Shown here one piece after another: positions 1-11,129 of a stretch of DNA of 64,000 bases. The first letter of the stretch is position 1. Each line of letters starts with the position of its first letter. The translations under genes were made by a program, and so were the position numbers. Below the pieces are notes generated by a model. It saw nothing but the letters and a program-made list of their open reading frames with translations. It searched no databases and was not told the DNA's origin. Source of the DNA: Przewalskia tangutica (lineage: Eukaryota; Streptophyta; Magnoliopsida; Solanales; Solanaceae); the NCBI GenBank assembly GCA_029844215.1, contig CM056718.1:84928764-84992763 (forward strand), given 5' to 3'.

Positions 1-833
1 CATTATTCACTACCACAAGTTCTTTCTTCTTAACATGCAACACTAGAAACTAATTCTAAAGGAAGAAATGTTACCTTAAAGTTTTAGTCAAACTTATTCC
101 AAATATTTTTGCTATCTTCCTTGCCAAGAACACCACCAACAAGCTAGCCACAAGCTTCCTTCTTGTTCTTAACTTTCTCTTGGGATTTTAGAGAGAAGGA
201 GGAGCTTGAACTTTTAAGAGAGAAGGGAGAGCTTTTGTCTAAGAGAGAGATGAAGTATGACCAAGTCTTGAAGACTTGGTCAATATAGTGCATGCAAAAT
301 CAGATGGGGGGGAACACTTGTCACCCTCCCAAGGTCTTTTACAGAAAAATCTTACTTTTCCTAAGTTTTTCCGCCCAGAATCCCGCCTCGGCGCCGCGGC
401 CCTGCTTCCCGGCGCCGCGGCGCCGCAACTCCTGCGGACCCTCAGATCTTCCGGCGCCGCGGCGCTGAAACTTCAGCGACCCCTCAGTACATTCGGCGCC
501 GCGGCCCTGCATCCGGCGCCGCGGCCCTGTCGCCTCTGTCCGAAACACATTTTTGTCCGACTGCGCACTGAACTTGTAATTCTCATAACTTTCTACTCCG
601 ACGTCCTATCGACGAACGGTTGGTTGCGTTGGAATCTAGACTCAACGAACTACGCCCTGGGCCTTTGAAACACTTAGGAATTCTCAATGTACCGGGTCAT
701 AACCCGCCTCAAAGTCTACTAAAACCCGTCCGGAATAATCCGTCAACCTATCCTTTGGAAATTTTAAGTCTTACATGCGTTCGTACGCTCTCATGCGTAG
801 GGTCAGAACTACGGGGTATAACACATTCGTCCA
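1..833 (-). repeat. LTR fragment of element M (cut by window edge)
   Basis: The right boundary reads ACGGGGTATAACA, the reverse complement of the usual LTR start TGTTATACCCCGT, so this is the beginning of a minus-strand LTR whose remainder lies left of the window. The sequence at 834 onward is Z-element LTR, so M appears to be inserted in Z; CATTC (834-838) would be the target duplication but the other copy is outside. It holds a GC-rich repeat (390-524). No gene is seen; open frames here are accidental. Confidence 0.7.
390..524. repeat. Five GGCGCCGCGG motifs at 20/21/42-bp spacing
   Basis: The ten-base motif GGCGCCGCGG starts at 390, 411, 453, 495 and 515. The spacings are 21, 42, 42 and 20 bp, so the motif follows a roughly 21-bp register inside the M LTR. 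The surrounding bases differ between units. The core GGCGCC is self-complementary, which could allow hairpins or phased protein binding. Confidence 0.8.
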
Positions 834-1114
834 TAAAATTCCGTAACCCTCGTGGGCCCCACAAAAATGTAAAATTCCTCGGGTGGGCCCCACGTGACCA
901 AATCCGTAAAAATAAATTTTCATAGTGTTAATAAGTTCCATACTTTACAAATATTGTCTTTTGAGAATCCAATTCTCAACAACGAGCATTTTTCCTTTTC
1001 GTCGTCCGGAAGATTTTCCGTCGGAAAAACAATTCTTCCTTTCGTACTAATTTCCAAGACTCGTTTCCTTTCGTACATTCTCTTATACATGTTCTGGACT
1101 TACGGGGTGTAACA
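834..1114 (-). repeat. Z 3' LTR, first 281 bp
   Basis: Ends on the plus strand with ACGGGGTGTAACA, i.e. the LTR starts TGTTACACCCCGT. It holds a CACGTG G-box (891-896) next to GGGCCC, as in elements C, E and N. It is cut at 833/834 by LTR M. Confidence 0.75.
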
Positions 1115-2012
1115 TTCTTCCCCACTTAGAAACATTCGTCCCCGAATGTTCTTAGTCGGTTGTCACGCTATACAAATTCCGGCACAATCTCTATACTATG
1201 CCTATCAATCAAATGCACAAGACCAACGATGCCACACATGGCCACCACATAACATACGTAAACATAATAATGGACCTTCCGTCCGTGGTCCCTTCTCACA
1301 AAACTCGAAGGTTACAGTCTTCCCAAACACGGGATCCTTAGAGGTTCCTTTCTTTCCTTACTTGTCATACTTTCTCGTACTTTCAAACTCATCTAGTACA
1401 CGTACAAAATCTCAAATTTTGTTTCTGTTCTCCAATCCTTGGAGTTACTAACCAAACTTGGCCATATTGTTACTTACATTCCCGTGAAGGCTCTTCTCGG
1501 TCCTTACGACCTAGTTAGGTGGAGCAGCGTCCACGAACTCGTACAACGATTAACTAAACTTGGGCCTGGCATCCTCGGGACCCTATCACATAACGGGACC
1601 AATTCTAACTGACATCACCCCATTCCATACTATCAATTGACCCGAAATGAGTCTATAATCCGACCCATCGTCACACTTAACTTCTCATTCTAAGTCTGGA
1701 ATAAATCTCTCTCTTATCTCAAGGTACTTCTCACCCTATCCTCCCATTCACCAGAGGTTCGTCACATAAGCCAAAGTATTTCTCTTTGCATAATCTTCTT
1801 ATCGGTCTAACAACACTCGGGGTAATTACAACTTGTGAACTCTACACAACTATAGTCTCAGTTCACTTTATCATTCTTGTCAACATTCTCAACTTCTCAC
1901 TTTACTAAACAAAGTATCCCTACCTCTGGGGTACTATCACTTACAACTGCTAGCAACAAAGGGAAAACATATATGCTAGGGCGAAATCTGAATCTATCAA
2001 TGCACGCATGAT
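1115..2012 (-). other. Z post-gag tail, purine tract and palindrome
   Basis: This 0.9-kb segment lies between the gag stop region and the 3' LTR, where an autonomous element has pol. It aligns by eye with the tails of C, B, E, N and H. At its LTR end is the purine tract (pyrimidines on the plus strand, 1115-1130) and the inverted repeat AACATTCG/CGAATGTT (1131-1150). No convincing coding frame is seen. Confidence 0.65.
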
Positions 2013-2853
2013 TCAAAAGAATCGAGATATACTTGTAACCCCGTGCAATGTCGCCTCCTGATCCTGCCCAGTAGTCACGTCATTTCTGCGGTTCGAAGGA
2101 CCGCCAGAACTATAAACTCTACCCTGACCTCTACCACGACTGGCTGACATCTGAACACCACCTGGGGCCTTGGTGTGGAAAGGGAACCAACTACCGGCCT
2201 CATAGGCTGAGCCACCTCACCGGTGCTCCTTCTAAAAGGACATACCCTCAGAATATGGCCCGGACGACCACAATAAAAACAAAGACCCGTGCCATAATGG
2301 CATTTCCCCGAATGACTCTTACCACATCTGATACACTGAGGAATAGGTGGCCTCGACTGAGAAAATCCTCGGCTCCTCTAAGAACCTCGATCCCTGGAGC
2401 TTCGACCGGCTCCTAAATACCTTGTGGGGTCAAATCTCCCACCTGTGAGCTGCGGGGGTATGTACTGGGTAGGCTGGGACGAATATCTCACTCATTTCTT
2501 GAGGCGGCTCGTCCAAAACTCACCGGAATAACCAACCGGTCTAGCCTCTTCTGTGAGATCTCATGCTGCCCTCTACCCTCTGTACACATGCATGCTTGGC
2601 GAATAACCTCTGTGAGAAGCGTAGCATTGCTATCTTGGTCAATAACATAATGGCTTCCTTCATGACCCTAAAGTCTGCCCCTAACTGAGAAACTGTAGGC
2701 TCTGGTGCTGTCTTCTCAAAACTCAGTGAAGAACTTCGCCATCGTGGTACAACATCTGGTATACCACAGGCACAAGCCCTATCAACTCTCTGAGTCGACT
2801 AGTAGCCCTGCTACTTTGCTTCTTCAGGCGGTTTGTTGCCCTCATGGAGGCAT
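2013..2853 (-). pseudogene. gag: gag of element Z (frameshifted)
   Basis: Gag forms the virus-like particle and packages the element RNA. The start ATG (2851-2853) was chosen because the start context TTATGCC(T) recurs in B, N and H and ATGCCTCC in C. The end is the TGA at 2013-2015, matching the stop of C. The reverse complement of about 2230-2345 encodes two zinc knuckles, CIRCGKSHSGKC followed by CFYCGRPGHILRVC, the second with canonical CX2CX4HX4C spacing. At about 280 codons it is shorter than the 400-codon gag regions of A, B and H. Small indels break the frame between start and knuckles. Some of these lie at CAG/CTG sites and may be sequencing errors. Confidence 0.7.
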
Positions 2854-3035
2854 AAGCGTAACACAAAATTACGTCGGAGAGGAATTATCTTACTAACACG
2901 ACTCACAGGGCACGATCTTGAGTGAGAAGAATAGAAACCAACTCCTAAATGTCTGTAGCCTCACTGTTTATGGGTGTGGCGCAACACACCGATAATCAAG
3001 ACTCTACTAGACACGGTCGTAGACATTCCGAGGGG

Positions 3036-3048
3036 CTGCTCGATACCA
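3036..3048 (-). other. Z primer-binding site
   Basis: On the minus strand this reads TGGTATCGAGCAG, the usual TGGTATCAGAGCAG with one A missing. It sits three bases inside the 5' LTR end (TGTCACACC at 3052), the place where initiator Met-tRNA primes minus-strand DNA synthesis. Confidence 0.8.
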
Positions 3049-3924
3049 CTCTGTCACACCCCGAACCGGGCGTGGTGGTGCCCTACACAGGCACCCCTGC
3101 ATAACAACTAAGCAAACTGCGGAAATTAAATAACACCTCTTTTTTTTAAAAAAAAAACCAACGTACGTGCAAGGCAAAGCCGACAAGGCTGCCATATAAT
3201 ATACATAATAAAAGACACTACACTGTACATGAGTCCAATCCCACATATGAATACAGACCTCTAAGAGTTTCTTGAAATATGGCCAGGACAAGGCCCCATT
3301 GTACCCATGCGTACAAAAGCATGTGCGGAAGGAACTATACCAAAATGATAAACTCACGAGCAGAGGAGCTATCCAAAAACTACGGCGGTCCTACACTGCC
3401 GATCACTAAGCTGCATTACCTAAACTGCGGCATGAACGCGGCCCAAGGAGTCGATCTGAAGAATGTACCAAGTATGTGAACAGTAAGTATTGTAATAAAA
3501 TCATAACAGTCTAACAAAATAGGAGACATGTCTGATAGCCAACCTACAGTACATAACACATGAGTAGTCATATCAAGTCAGGGACGCAGGCCCTCAAAGT
3601 CACTACTCAAATATAACTATGGGTCTCACGCCCATAATATCAATCATGCCCGTGGAATCCTTCCTCACTGCCGGCAGTCCATGATGTAATAACACCAATA
3701 AGGATACATGAACACCAAGTCCCATCTGTGTCCTAAATGCCTCGTGGTCTCATGCCCCGGAATCCCACATCGTAAAAGCATGACCATAGGGTAATACCAT
3801 CAAATCCGGGGACATATATGATAATCAAATTACAACACATTGTGCCTTACTAACAATGAGAGTAAACAGTAGTATCCTTACAATATAAAATAGGAAGCTC
3901 ATGATCAAAAGCAGACCATCCGCG

Positions 3925-4110
3925 CGGTATCATTTAACCATCCTACTCGCGGGACTATTTCACCGCGTAGGCGCGTGGACCAGCGTGAGGTATTCCTCGC
4001 ATGGGACTATTTCACCCGCGTAAGCCCTTACGGACTCGCGTGAGGTATTCCTCGCGTAAATTTGGACAGCCCGCGTGGGACTATTTCACCGCGTGAGGTA
4101 TTCCTCGCAT
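3925..4110. repeat. GC-rich minisatellite in Z LTR
   Basis: Repeats of GCGTGAGGTATTCCTCGCG alternating with GTGGGACTATTTCACCGCG. Opposite-strand relatives occur in the LTRs of A (about 10270-10480, 27030-27250), J (40025-40160) and L (56870-57110), so the array is an old shared LTR component. Confidence 0.7.
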
Positions 4111-4208
4111 CGTGGGTAGCAATTCCACGAATCTGCAAATGCCACAAACCCGGAATGACCCGAAGCAGTGATATACCAATAGCACACAACCGGCTATTTC
4201 CAGCACAC

Positions 4209-4815
4209 ATAGGCAATTCTCAACTAAACAAGCCAAAGTACTTATCAAGGCACACATAGAATAATTCTCAATTAATCAAGCCAAAGTACTTATCAAGGCA
4301 CACTTAGACAAATTCTCAATTTATCAGGCCAAAGTACTTATCAAGGCACAAATAGAATAATTCTCATTTAACAGGCCAAAGTACTTATCAGGGCACAAAT
4401 AGAATAATTCTCATTTAACAAGCCAAAGTACTTATCGGGGCACAAATAGAATAATTCTCATTTAACAAGCCAAAGTACTTATCAGGGCACAAATAGAATA
4501 ATTCTCATTTAACAAGTCAAAGTACTTATCGAGCACAAATAGAATAATTCTCATTTAACAAGCCAAAGTACTTATCGGGGCACAAATAGAATAATTCTCA
4601 TTTAACAAGCCAAAGTACTTATCGGGGCACAAATAGAATAATTCTCATTTAACAAGCCAAAGTACTTATCGGGGCACAAATAGAATAATTCTCATTTAAC
4701 AAGCCAAAGTACTTATCGGGGCACAAATAGAATAATTCTCATTTAACAAGCCAAAGTACTTATCAAGGCATCACATAGAATTATTCTCAATTAAACAGGC
4801 CAAAGTACTACGTAC
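4209..4815. repeat. 47-bp tandem array, about 12 units
   Basis: The unit contains GCCAAAGTACTTATC and AATAATTCTCATTTAACAAG. The period is 47 bp (for example 4574 to 4621). Central units are nearly identical, outer units drift, which fits unequal exchange or replication slippage. There are no unique spacers, so this is not a CRISPR array. It lies inside the Z LTR. Confidence 0.9.
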
Positions 4816-7204
4816 GTACATTCTTTTCAAAAGACTCTTTTTTTATGTAAAATCCCAAGATACTAACACCCGTAGTATCAAGGCATGTCTATTTTTCAAA
4901 GTAAGTTACTACACGTTTAGAAAACTCATTTCAAGGCTTGAAATCAAGTAACTTCAAATTTTCACAATCTAGGCAACTTATGCCCTTTAATCAAAATAGA
5001 CAACTTTCTAAACCTTCCATAAAGCCGTTATAACCAACTTCCCATAAAGCCGTTATAACCCTTTATGGTTTTAGACATATCCATTCCTTTTATAACCAAG
5101 AGACTTATACTATTAAAACCAAGTATCACATACTTACAAATCAAGTTCTTAACTTTCAAAACACTTCAAGTCTCTTAATATATAGGAAACAAGTTTCTTC
5201 TACTTTTAAACCTCAAGTAACTCACTCCTTTAAAACAAGTTACTTCTCTTAAATCATGTCATTTCTCCTCTTTTAAAACAATTAAGTAAATCACTCCTTT
5301 GACTCCCCTAAAGTCATTATAATGACCTTTAGGATTTTGGGACTAAGGCACTAGCCCAAAAGATTTGGAAACCACTTCCTTTTCAAGACTCCATGTACTT
5401 TAAGTAAAATACTTTCACTTTTAAGAATCCAAACTTCACTAAGAAAATGGATTTTACAACTTACAATTTAAACATCAAAGTACAATCAAGGAAGTACATA
5501 GAACAAATTCTATTCTAGGCAATCCAAATACAACGAGGAATGGATCATTTAAGGAGTAGAACATACTTTCTTAATCTTAAGGAATCATGCTAGAAGAGGA
5601 GATAGTTCACATACCTTTTCGGCTAAAATCCACAAGCTAAGACGAATACTCCGTACGTAGAAGTGTCAACCTATAATGGTCACAACAAGGCTATCAACTT
5701 CTAGTCTCTAACGTAGAATAAAACTAAGTGTACGGTCTCTAATTCTACGGAAAATCGGGCAGCACTTCCTTTGTTTCTACTCACTTTGCCACCTTTTTCA
5801 AGGTCGAATACAATAACCAACACGCCACATTTAAGGCTCCAAACAACAACCAAACAAAGGGGATTACACGCCTTACAATACGTGTAAAATTCCGCCCCAC
5901 AATTCATCCCAAAAGTATAATACTTCACTAGCCATTCTCGACATGTAACCAATAACACTACGTCTTTTCCAATCCTTTTCCAATTCCAAGTTCTTAGGTC
6001 AACATGTTATTTAGTCATAAAAACTTCAACAACTACATTTTCCTTCTTACCTGACATGCGACGACTTAAACAAATAATCAACTTGAATTGTAGTCTTAAG
6101 GCTAACATGCTAGTTTTCGGATTAGGGTTCCAATAGCCCATAAACATATCAAACTTCATACTATATAACACATGCTTGCTAAAATCCATAGCTACAACAA
6201 TAAGTAAGTCTTAACTACTAAAACGACAAAATTATACCTTTATAAGCCCTTAAAATTTCCAAGATCCAAAGTCGCGCCTTAGCAATTCTTAGCTCCTTTC
6301 CTTAAGTTCCAATCCGCTCCAAGCACTCCTTAGAGGCCTATGAAGAACCCATCTTCAAGTTTCAACTTCAAAGTTGAAGAACTCCTTAGGTTTCCGCCTT
6401 GCGACTAACGTGAAAACTCCGTTTTTCCGAAATCTTTCTATTGAGATAACCTTACAACACCCTTAGGAACATTGGGTTAAAGTCTTGTGAACAAAGGATC
6501 AAAACTACAAAATTTTCTTGTGGATTATGGCACTAACCCGAGAGCTACTTGTGAAGAACACAATGTTCTCTAATTTTTCTAAGTCTTCAAGACCTTGTCT
6601 TGCTACTAGTAGTATACTTATAACATAATGGAGGGCTTAGACATAAACAAATGTGAGGTTAGGATGAGTTTCACTTGGATCAAGCCTAGGTGGACAAGTT
6701 GACTTGTCAACAATATCAAGCTTAGAAGACTTATCATCTACATAGAACTTCTAAGGGTTGTTTGGAGCGGATTGGAGCACTCGGAGTAGGAGCTAAGCGT
6801 TGCTCAGGAGCGACTTTAAACTCGGATAATTTTGGGCTCATCGAGGTAAATACTAATGTCCTTCTATTGTAATTGGAAATTACATACCGTCGTTGTAGAA
6901 ATGAATATAAGATTCATAGAAGAGAATTGAACTGTAATAGAAGGATATTACAGAAAAGGATTGAACTGAAATCACTTCAGAAGAATGCAAGTAGAAGTTA
7001 AATTGTACTTACATAGGACTGTATTACAGTAGACTGATAACCTTTATTGGTTGAATGTTTTGCAAGTAGTCTGTGCTACTTAGAAGGTGGACAAGGCTAG
7101 CCGGGTTATAGCCGTGGAGCGTTTTGCTAATAGTCGATAATCGTCGCGAGGTATGTGATTCTTCCTATACTCTTGAGCATGATATTTTAAAGGAAGATAT
7201 ATAT

Positions 7205-7612
7205 AGTACGGCAATGTCTTTTGACTTAAGCCTGAATAATATATAGTACGGTAGACGTACGTGTGCTAATTGAACGTAGTTGTACGGCAATGTCTTTTGA
7301 CTTAAGCCTGAATAATATATAGTACGGTAGACGTACGTGTGCTAATTGAGCGTGGTTATGCAGCAATGTCTTTTGACTTAAGCTGAATAATATATAGTAC
7401 GGTAGGCGTCGTGTGCTAATTGAGCGTGGTTATGCGGCAATGTCTTTTGACTTAAGCTGAATAATATATAGTACGGTGAGCGTCGTGTGCTAATTGAGCG
7501 TGGTTATGCGGCAATGTCTTTTGACTTAAGCTGAATAATATATAGTACGGTAGACGTCGTGTGCTAATTGAGCGTGGTTATGCGGCAATGTCTTTTGACT
7601 TAAGCTGAATAA
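7205..7612. repeat. 74-76-bp tandem repeat, six units, in B 5' LTR
   Basis: Each unit contains GCAATGTCTTTTGACTTAAG and ATATATAGTACGG. The first motif starts at 7211, 7287, 7363, 7437, 7511 and 7585. Units with the 74-bp period have lost bases at CCTG and GTACG, examples of the CHG/CG-site loss seen throughout. The matching array in the B 3' LTR is at about 32457-32870. Confidence 0.9.
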
Positions 7613-8564
7613 TAAGAAACTTGAAGTATGCCACAAGAGTTAAGAAACCATTTTGAAAGAAGAGTAACACTTGGTTTTAAAGGTTTTAAAAAGAGTTATA
7701 CTAGCTTTATGGGGAGTTAGGTATAACGTCTTAAGAGAGGTAAAGAAAATGGTTTCTCGATTTTAGAAGTTAAGAGACTTGATCTTATAAGATAAGAGAC
7801 TTAACTTAAGTGAATTAATATGAGTTTTGTGTGAAACCTCATTCGTGAGTAATGAGTGCGTGGTTTTAAAAGGAATAATGTTTTTCTTGATTTGAAAATC
7901 GAATGTGTATCGACAAACCAACTGCGGCGTTAATAAAGGAAAATGTATTGAATAATGAAGTATTATTAAAACCGGTAGAAACCTCCATCTGCATGAAGCT
8001 AAGATGAGACAAAATGATATTACATTTTCTAGATCATGGTGCTTAATAAGATTGATTATGAACAAGAATAACCTACTACTTTATGGCATATGTTACTCAA
8101 TTGTTTTAAAAGAGATTAAGACATTGAACTATGAAACTTTTCTAAAAGAGACTTGCGTAATTGAAATTAGGCAAAGCCGAACTTTAGGAAAAGAAGGGCA
8201 TTGTGTTGTCTTAAAATGGTTTAAAACATAAAGTGTTATAACAGCTTTATGGGAAGTTGGTTATAACGACCTTATGAAAACAAAAGAAGGGTTTTTATCA
8301 TTGGTTTTAATGTGGTAACTTGACTTTAAAAAGAGAAGTGTTTTGGTCTAAAAAGAAGGCATGGTATTGCCTTAATTGGTTTTAAAAAGGAAAGTATGGA
8401 AGTTGTTTTGGTTTACTTAAAAGATGTAAGTCACTCTATTTTTATACTACGGGTATCGGGTGACTTTTATAAAAGGAATGGATCTCTTTAAAAGGAATTT
8501 AACGTACGTAGTACTTTAGGGTTAAAACCCGGACTTTGGCATAAAATGAAAGTACTTTGAGTTG

Positions 8565-8639
8565 TGTATAACTTGCCTATGCTTGTTGTTGTGAAACTTG
8601 CCTATGCTTGTTGTTGTGAAACTTGCCTATGCTTGTTGT
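8565..8639. repeat. 25-bp minisatellite, left of A
   Basis: About three units of ACTTGCCTATGCTTGTTGTT plus GTGAA. The array continues right of A at 27877. The uninterrupted copy in the B 3' LTR (about 33825-33930) has five units. Opposite-strand units are in H (58790-58885). Confidence 0.85.
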
Positions 8640-9048
8640 TGTTATACCCCGTATTTCCAGAGTATGTACGTAAGGGAATACGTACAAAAAGTTTGGCATT
8701 AAAGTTAGCCTTGGACGTTTTTTTTGTGCACAACTCACTAAAAGAATCGTTTTCCGACGAAACGTTTCCACAACTTTCGTAGGGAAAATTCCGACTATGT
8801 CATTTAGTATTTTTTGCGGATTTTTCCGAGAGACGAAACATTTTGGACCAACGGGAGGGCGACACTTGGCACCCTCCAATTGGTGGACTTGAATCGTCCA
8901 TTTGGACGAATTGGAGAACCATGGCACGTTTTTTGTGCCTTGTGCACAAGTCAAGGAGTTGGTAGGATATTTGTGTGGAGTAAATCTTCACCCTACACTT
9001 GCCTTGCACTTGTCTTAATCTTGGCCATTGGTTGGCCACTTCTTGACC

Positions 9049-9056
9049 TATAAATA
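9049..9056 (+). promoter_or_regulatory. TATA box of A 5' LTR
   Basis: TATAAATA followed by a C run, about 410 bp into the LTR. The same TATAAATAC box is at 25817-25824 (A 3' LTR), 31603-31610 (B) and 36674-36681 (E), and on the minus strand at 18132-18139, 23919-23926 (N) and 60938-60945 (H). Upstream lies TTGGCCATTGGTTGGCC with reverse CCAAT elements. Transcription would start near 9080, leaving about 2 kb of LTR in the leader. Confidence 0.75.
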
Positions 9057-10755
9057 CCCCCCCTTTAGATGAAGAGTTCTTCATCCACAAATCTTTCCAA
9101 GTCTTGAAAATCCTCTCCTCTCCCAGGCCTTGTTCGTCCAAACACCCCCTCCCTTTGAGTGAGTTTGGCCGAGGGCCGACCCCACTAGCCTGGCAAATCT
9201 ACCCCCTCCCTTGGTAGAAAAGTTGTCTTCTAGTATTGTTATAATGCCCAAAATACCCTAGCCCAAATCCCTTAGTCCTTTGTAGAAGTTGTGAAGAACT
9301 TCTAAGGTTTCTTGGAGCTAACGGAGCGTACAACTTAGGAGCTAAACCTTGCTCAGGCGCGACTTTATCTAGGATATTATTAGGCTTACCGAGGTAACTA
9401 ATCCTAACCCTCTTTTGAATTAGAGAATACTTACTATAGTAGTATAAGAATAAGTATAAATACTTAGAAGGATATTACAGAATTGAATTGAACTGTTATC
9501 ACAGTAGAAGGGTTTAAAAGAAGAATAATTAAACTATGCTTATATAGGACTGTTTTCACAGTAGACTTATATAGCTCACCGGGTAGGGAAGTGCTGCCCG
9601 ACTTTCCGTAGAATTGTGAACCCTCTGTTTAGAATGACCTTCAGAGTAGTCTTTGATAGATGTCTGTGACTATTATAGGCTGACTCTCTGCGCGCGACAT
9701 ATTCAACTTGGCAGGTGGTTTTCGCTGAGAAGGTATGTGATTCTTCCTAAAGCATGATATTTTACAATATATATATATAGTACGGTAGACGTACATGTGT
9801 TAACTGAATAATAACTACGGCAATGTCTTTGACTTAAGCCTGAATAATACTTACGGCAATGCCTGGCTTAAGCTTTGAATAATACTTTACGGAATGCCTC
9901 AAGCTTAACTGAATAACAAAGAAGCGAAAGCATTTCAAAGAATCTTGAATCATTTTTAAGAAGATAAATATTTGGTTTTAAAACAAAAGCTTAAGAGTTA
10001 TACTAGCTTTATGGGAAGTTAGGTATATGACTTAAGAAAGATAAAAAGGCTGTTTACTTGTTTGTTTATAAAAGCCTTGTATTGATTTACATTAAGTGTA
10101 GTAAGATTTGTGTGATAAGTAGACATATTATGATGCTACAGGTTAGTGTCTTGAAATCTTTGTGTAAAGGGGTCATTCTTGCTTGTGCTTACGTTGCTAA
10201 CGGTAAGTCCGTTGTCTTGTTATTGTATCACTACCCGCTTGTTGTTATCACAGGGCTTGCCCACTTGATCTTGGTCTATACGGCTATGCGGTCTGTGAGA
10301 CTATGCGGGCGGCGGTATGCTCGAGTTGATCATTCGGTGTTTAGCACGATGCGGGGATTCCCTATGCGATGCTGTTGAGACTATGCGGTCTTTTGAGGCT
10401 ATGCGGGTGCGGGAGCCTAGGCGGATCTGGGGTTAGCTGCCCCGATGCGAGAATACCTCATGCGGTGCAGTGTGTGACCTATGCGGACTGCGGAAGTCGA
10501 GGACTAGGCACGCAGAATGATACTATGGGCGATTGGCCTTGCTTGATCATTCGCGGCCTAGAATAGACACATTCTGATTTTCTATTCTTGTTGTTATTTG
10601 TGATGTGGCACTATGTACAATTGAGCGATTGTATTTGTGAAAAGGTTTTAAATACTTTGATTTCATTTTGATTCTTTATAGTTTCACATACTTGGTACTG
10701 TTATCTTGACCTCGCCTTGAAGTGCGTTAAATCTGCGAGTAAGGGCAGCAGTGCT

Positions 10756-11080
10756 AGATCCACATCCTTAGGATCTTTGCGTTGGTGTCGGGAGCTCCAT
10801 CTTCTCGGAGGCTCTACTTTTGGGTATGATCTCCTGTATTGTAGATAGTTTTATGATCGAGGTATGGCGGGCCCTGTCCGCCATAGTTGTTACTTCCTTA
10901 GAAGTGCAGTACTATTATGCGGTTGGGATGTAACTGCAAAACTTGAGTTATTTATATTATGCCGTAAGGCAAACTTTTCATCAGATAAACTGTTTCTGTT
11001 TTTACTATGTTTCCTGTCTTGTTTTATATTTCCGCTGGTTACTCTGATGTATGACTACTTGGGTGCCCCGGTAAGGCACC
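10756..11080 (+). other. Hairpin series at 3' end of A LTR
   Basis: Inverted repeats in order: AGATCC/GGATCT (10756-10776), GAGCTCC/GGAGGCTC (about 10792-10814), ATGGCGG/CCGCCAT (10864-10884) and GGGTGCC/GGCACC (11061-11080). The same set, in the same order, occurs in the LTRs of B, C, E, J, K, N and H, with a fifth, CTGCG/CGCAG, upstream where it is undamaged. Confidence 0.7.
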
Positions 11081-11113
11081 AGTCACGGGCCCCGGAACGG
11101 GTCGTGACAAAAG

Positions 11114-11129
11114 TGGTATCAGAGCAGTT
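11114..11129 (+). other. A primer-binding site
   Basis: TGGTATCAGAGCAGTT, complementary to the 3' end of plant initiator Met-tRNA, four bases after the LTR end GACA. It is intact. Confidence 0.9.

Larger units (their letters stand above)
834..6744 (-). mobile_element. Element Z: gag-only LTR retrotransposon, left part
   Basis: A minus-strand element, read from high to low coordinates: 5' LTR (3052-6744, interrupted by B), primer site (3036-3048), gag remnant (2013-2853), tail without recognisable coding (1115-2012) and the first 281 bp of the 3' LTR (834-1114, then M). The missing end of the 5' LTR lies beyond B at 35356-35682. LTR bases 826-1079 closely match the part at 35428-35682, supporting one element. 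No protease, RT or integrase sequence is present, so it is non-autonomous by structure. It is closest to element C in gag and leader. Confidence 0.8.
3052..6744 (-). repeat. Z 5' LTR, main part (3.7 kb)
   Basis: Starts on the plus strand with TGTCACACCCCGAACC and runs until it joins B at 6743-6745 over a shared TAG. It carries a GC-rich minisatellite (about 3925-4110), a 47-bp tandem array (4209-4815) and two conserved splice-donor-like sites on the minus strand: AAAAG|GTATGTG (donor GT at 5613-5614) and AAAG|GTATAAT (6236-6237). The remaining 327 bp of the LTR lies at 35356-35682. No gene is present. Confidence 0.75.
6745..8639 (+). repeat. B 5' LTR, left piece
   Basis: Matches the B 3' LTR from 32002 to about 33930. 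It holds splice-donor-like sites CGAG|GTAAATA (GT at 6846) and CGAG|GTATGTG (GT at 7151), a 74-76-bp array (7205-7612) and a 25-bp array (8565-8639) into which A inserted. No coding content. Confidence 0.85.
8640..11109 (+). repeat. A 5' LTR
   Basis: Starts TGTTATACCCCGT and ends GGTCGTGACA. In order: half-palindrome GGGCGACACTTGGCACCC (8857-8874), reverse CCAAT motif near 9028, TATAAATA (9049-9056), donor-like CGAG|GTAACT (GT at 9394), possible acceptor TTCACAG (to 9561), donor-like AAG|GTATGTG (GT at 9733), GC-rich repeats (about 10270-10480) and the 3' hairpin series (10756-11080). Parts of U3, such as 8840-9060, are nearly identical to the 3' LTR, while regions rich in CAG/CTG differ by small indels. 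Confidence 0.9.

Noticed and set aside
339..668. Open frames on both strands across the GC-rich repeat in LTR M
   Set aside because: They follow from the GGCGCCGCGG repeat, which lacks stops in several frames. There is no domain resemblance, and the region lies inside an LTR.
4209..4815. Possible CRISPR array
   Set aside because: Units are contiguous 47-bp tandem copies without unique spacers, there are no cas genes, and the DNA is plant.
11114..11129. tRNA-like sequence
   Set aside because: Only the complement of a tRNA 3' end is present; it is the primer-binding site, not a tRNA gene.
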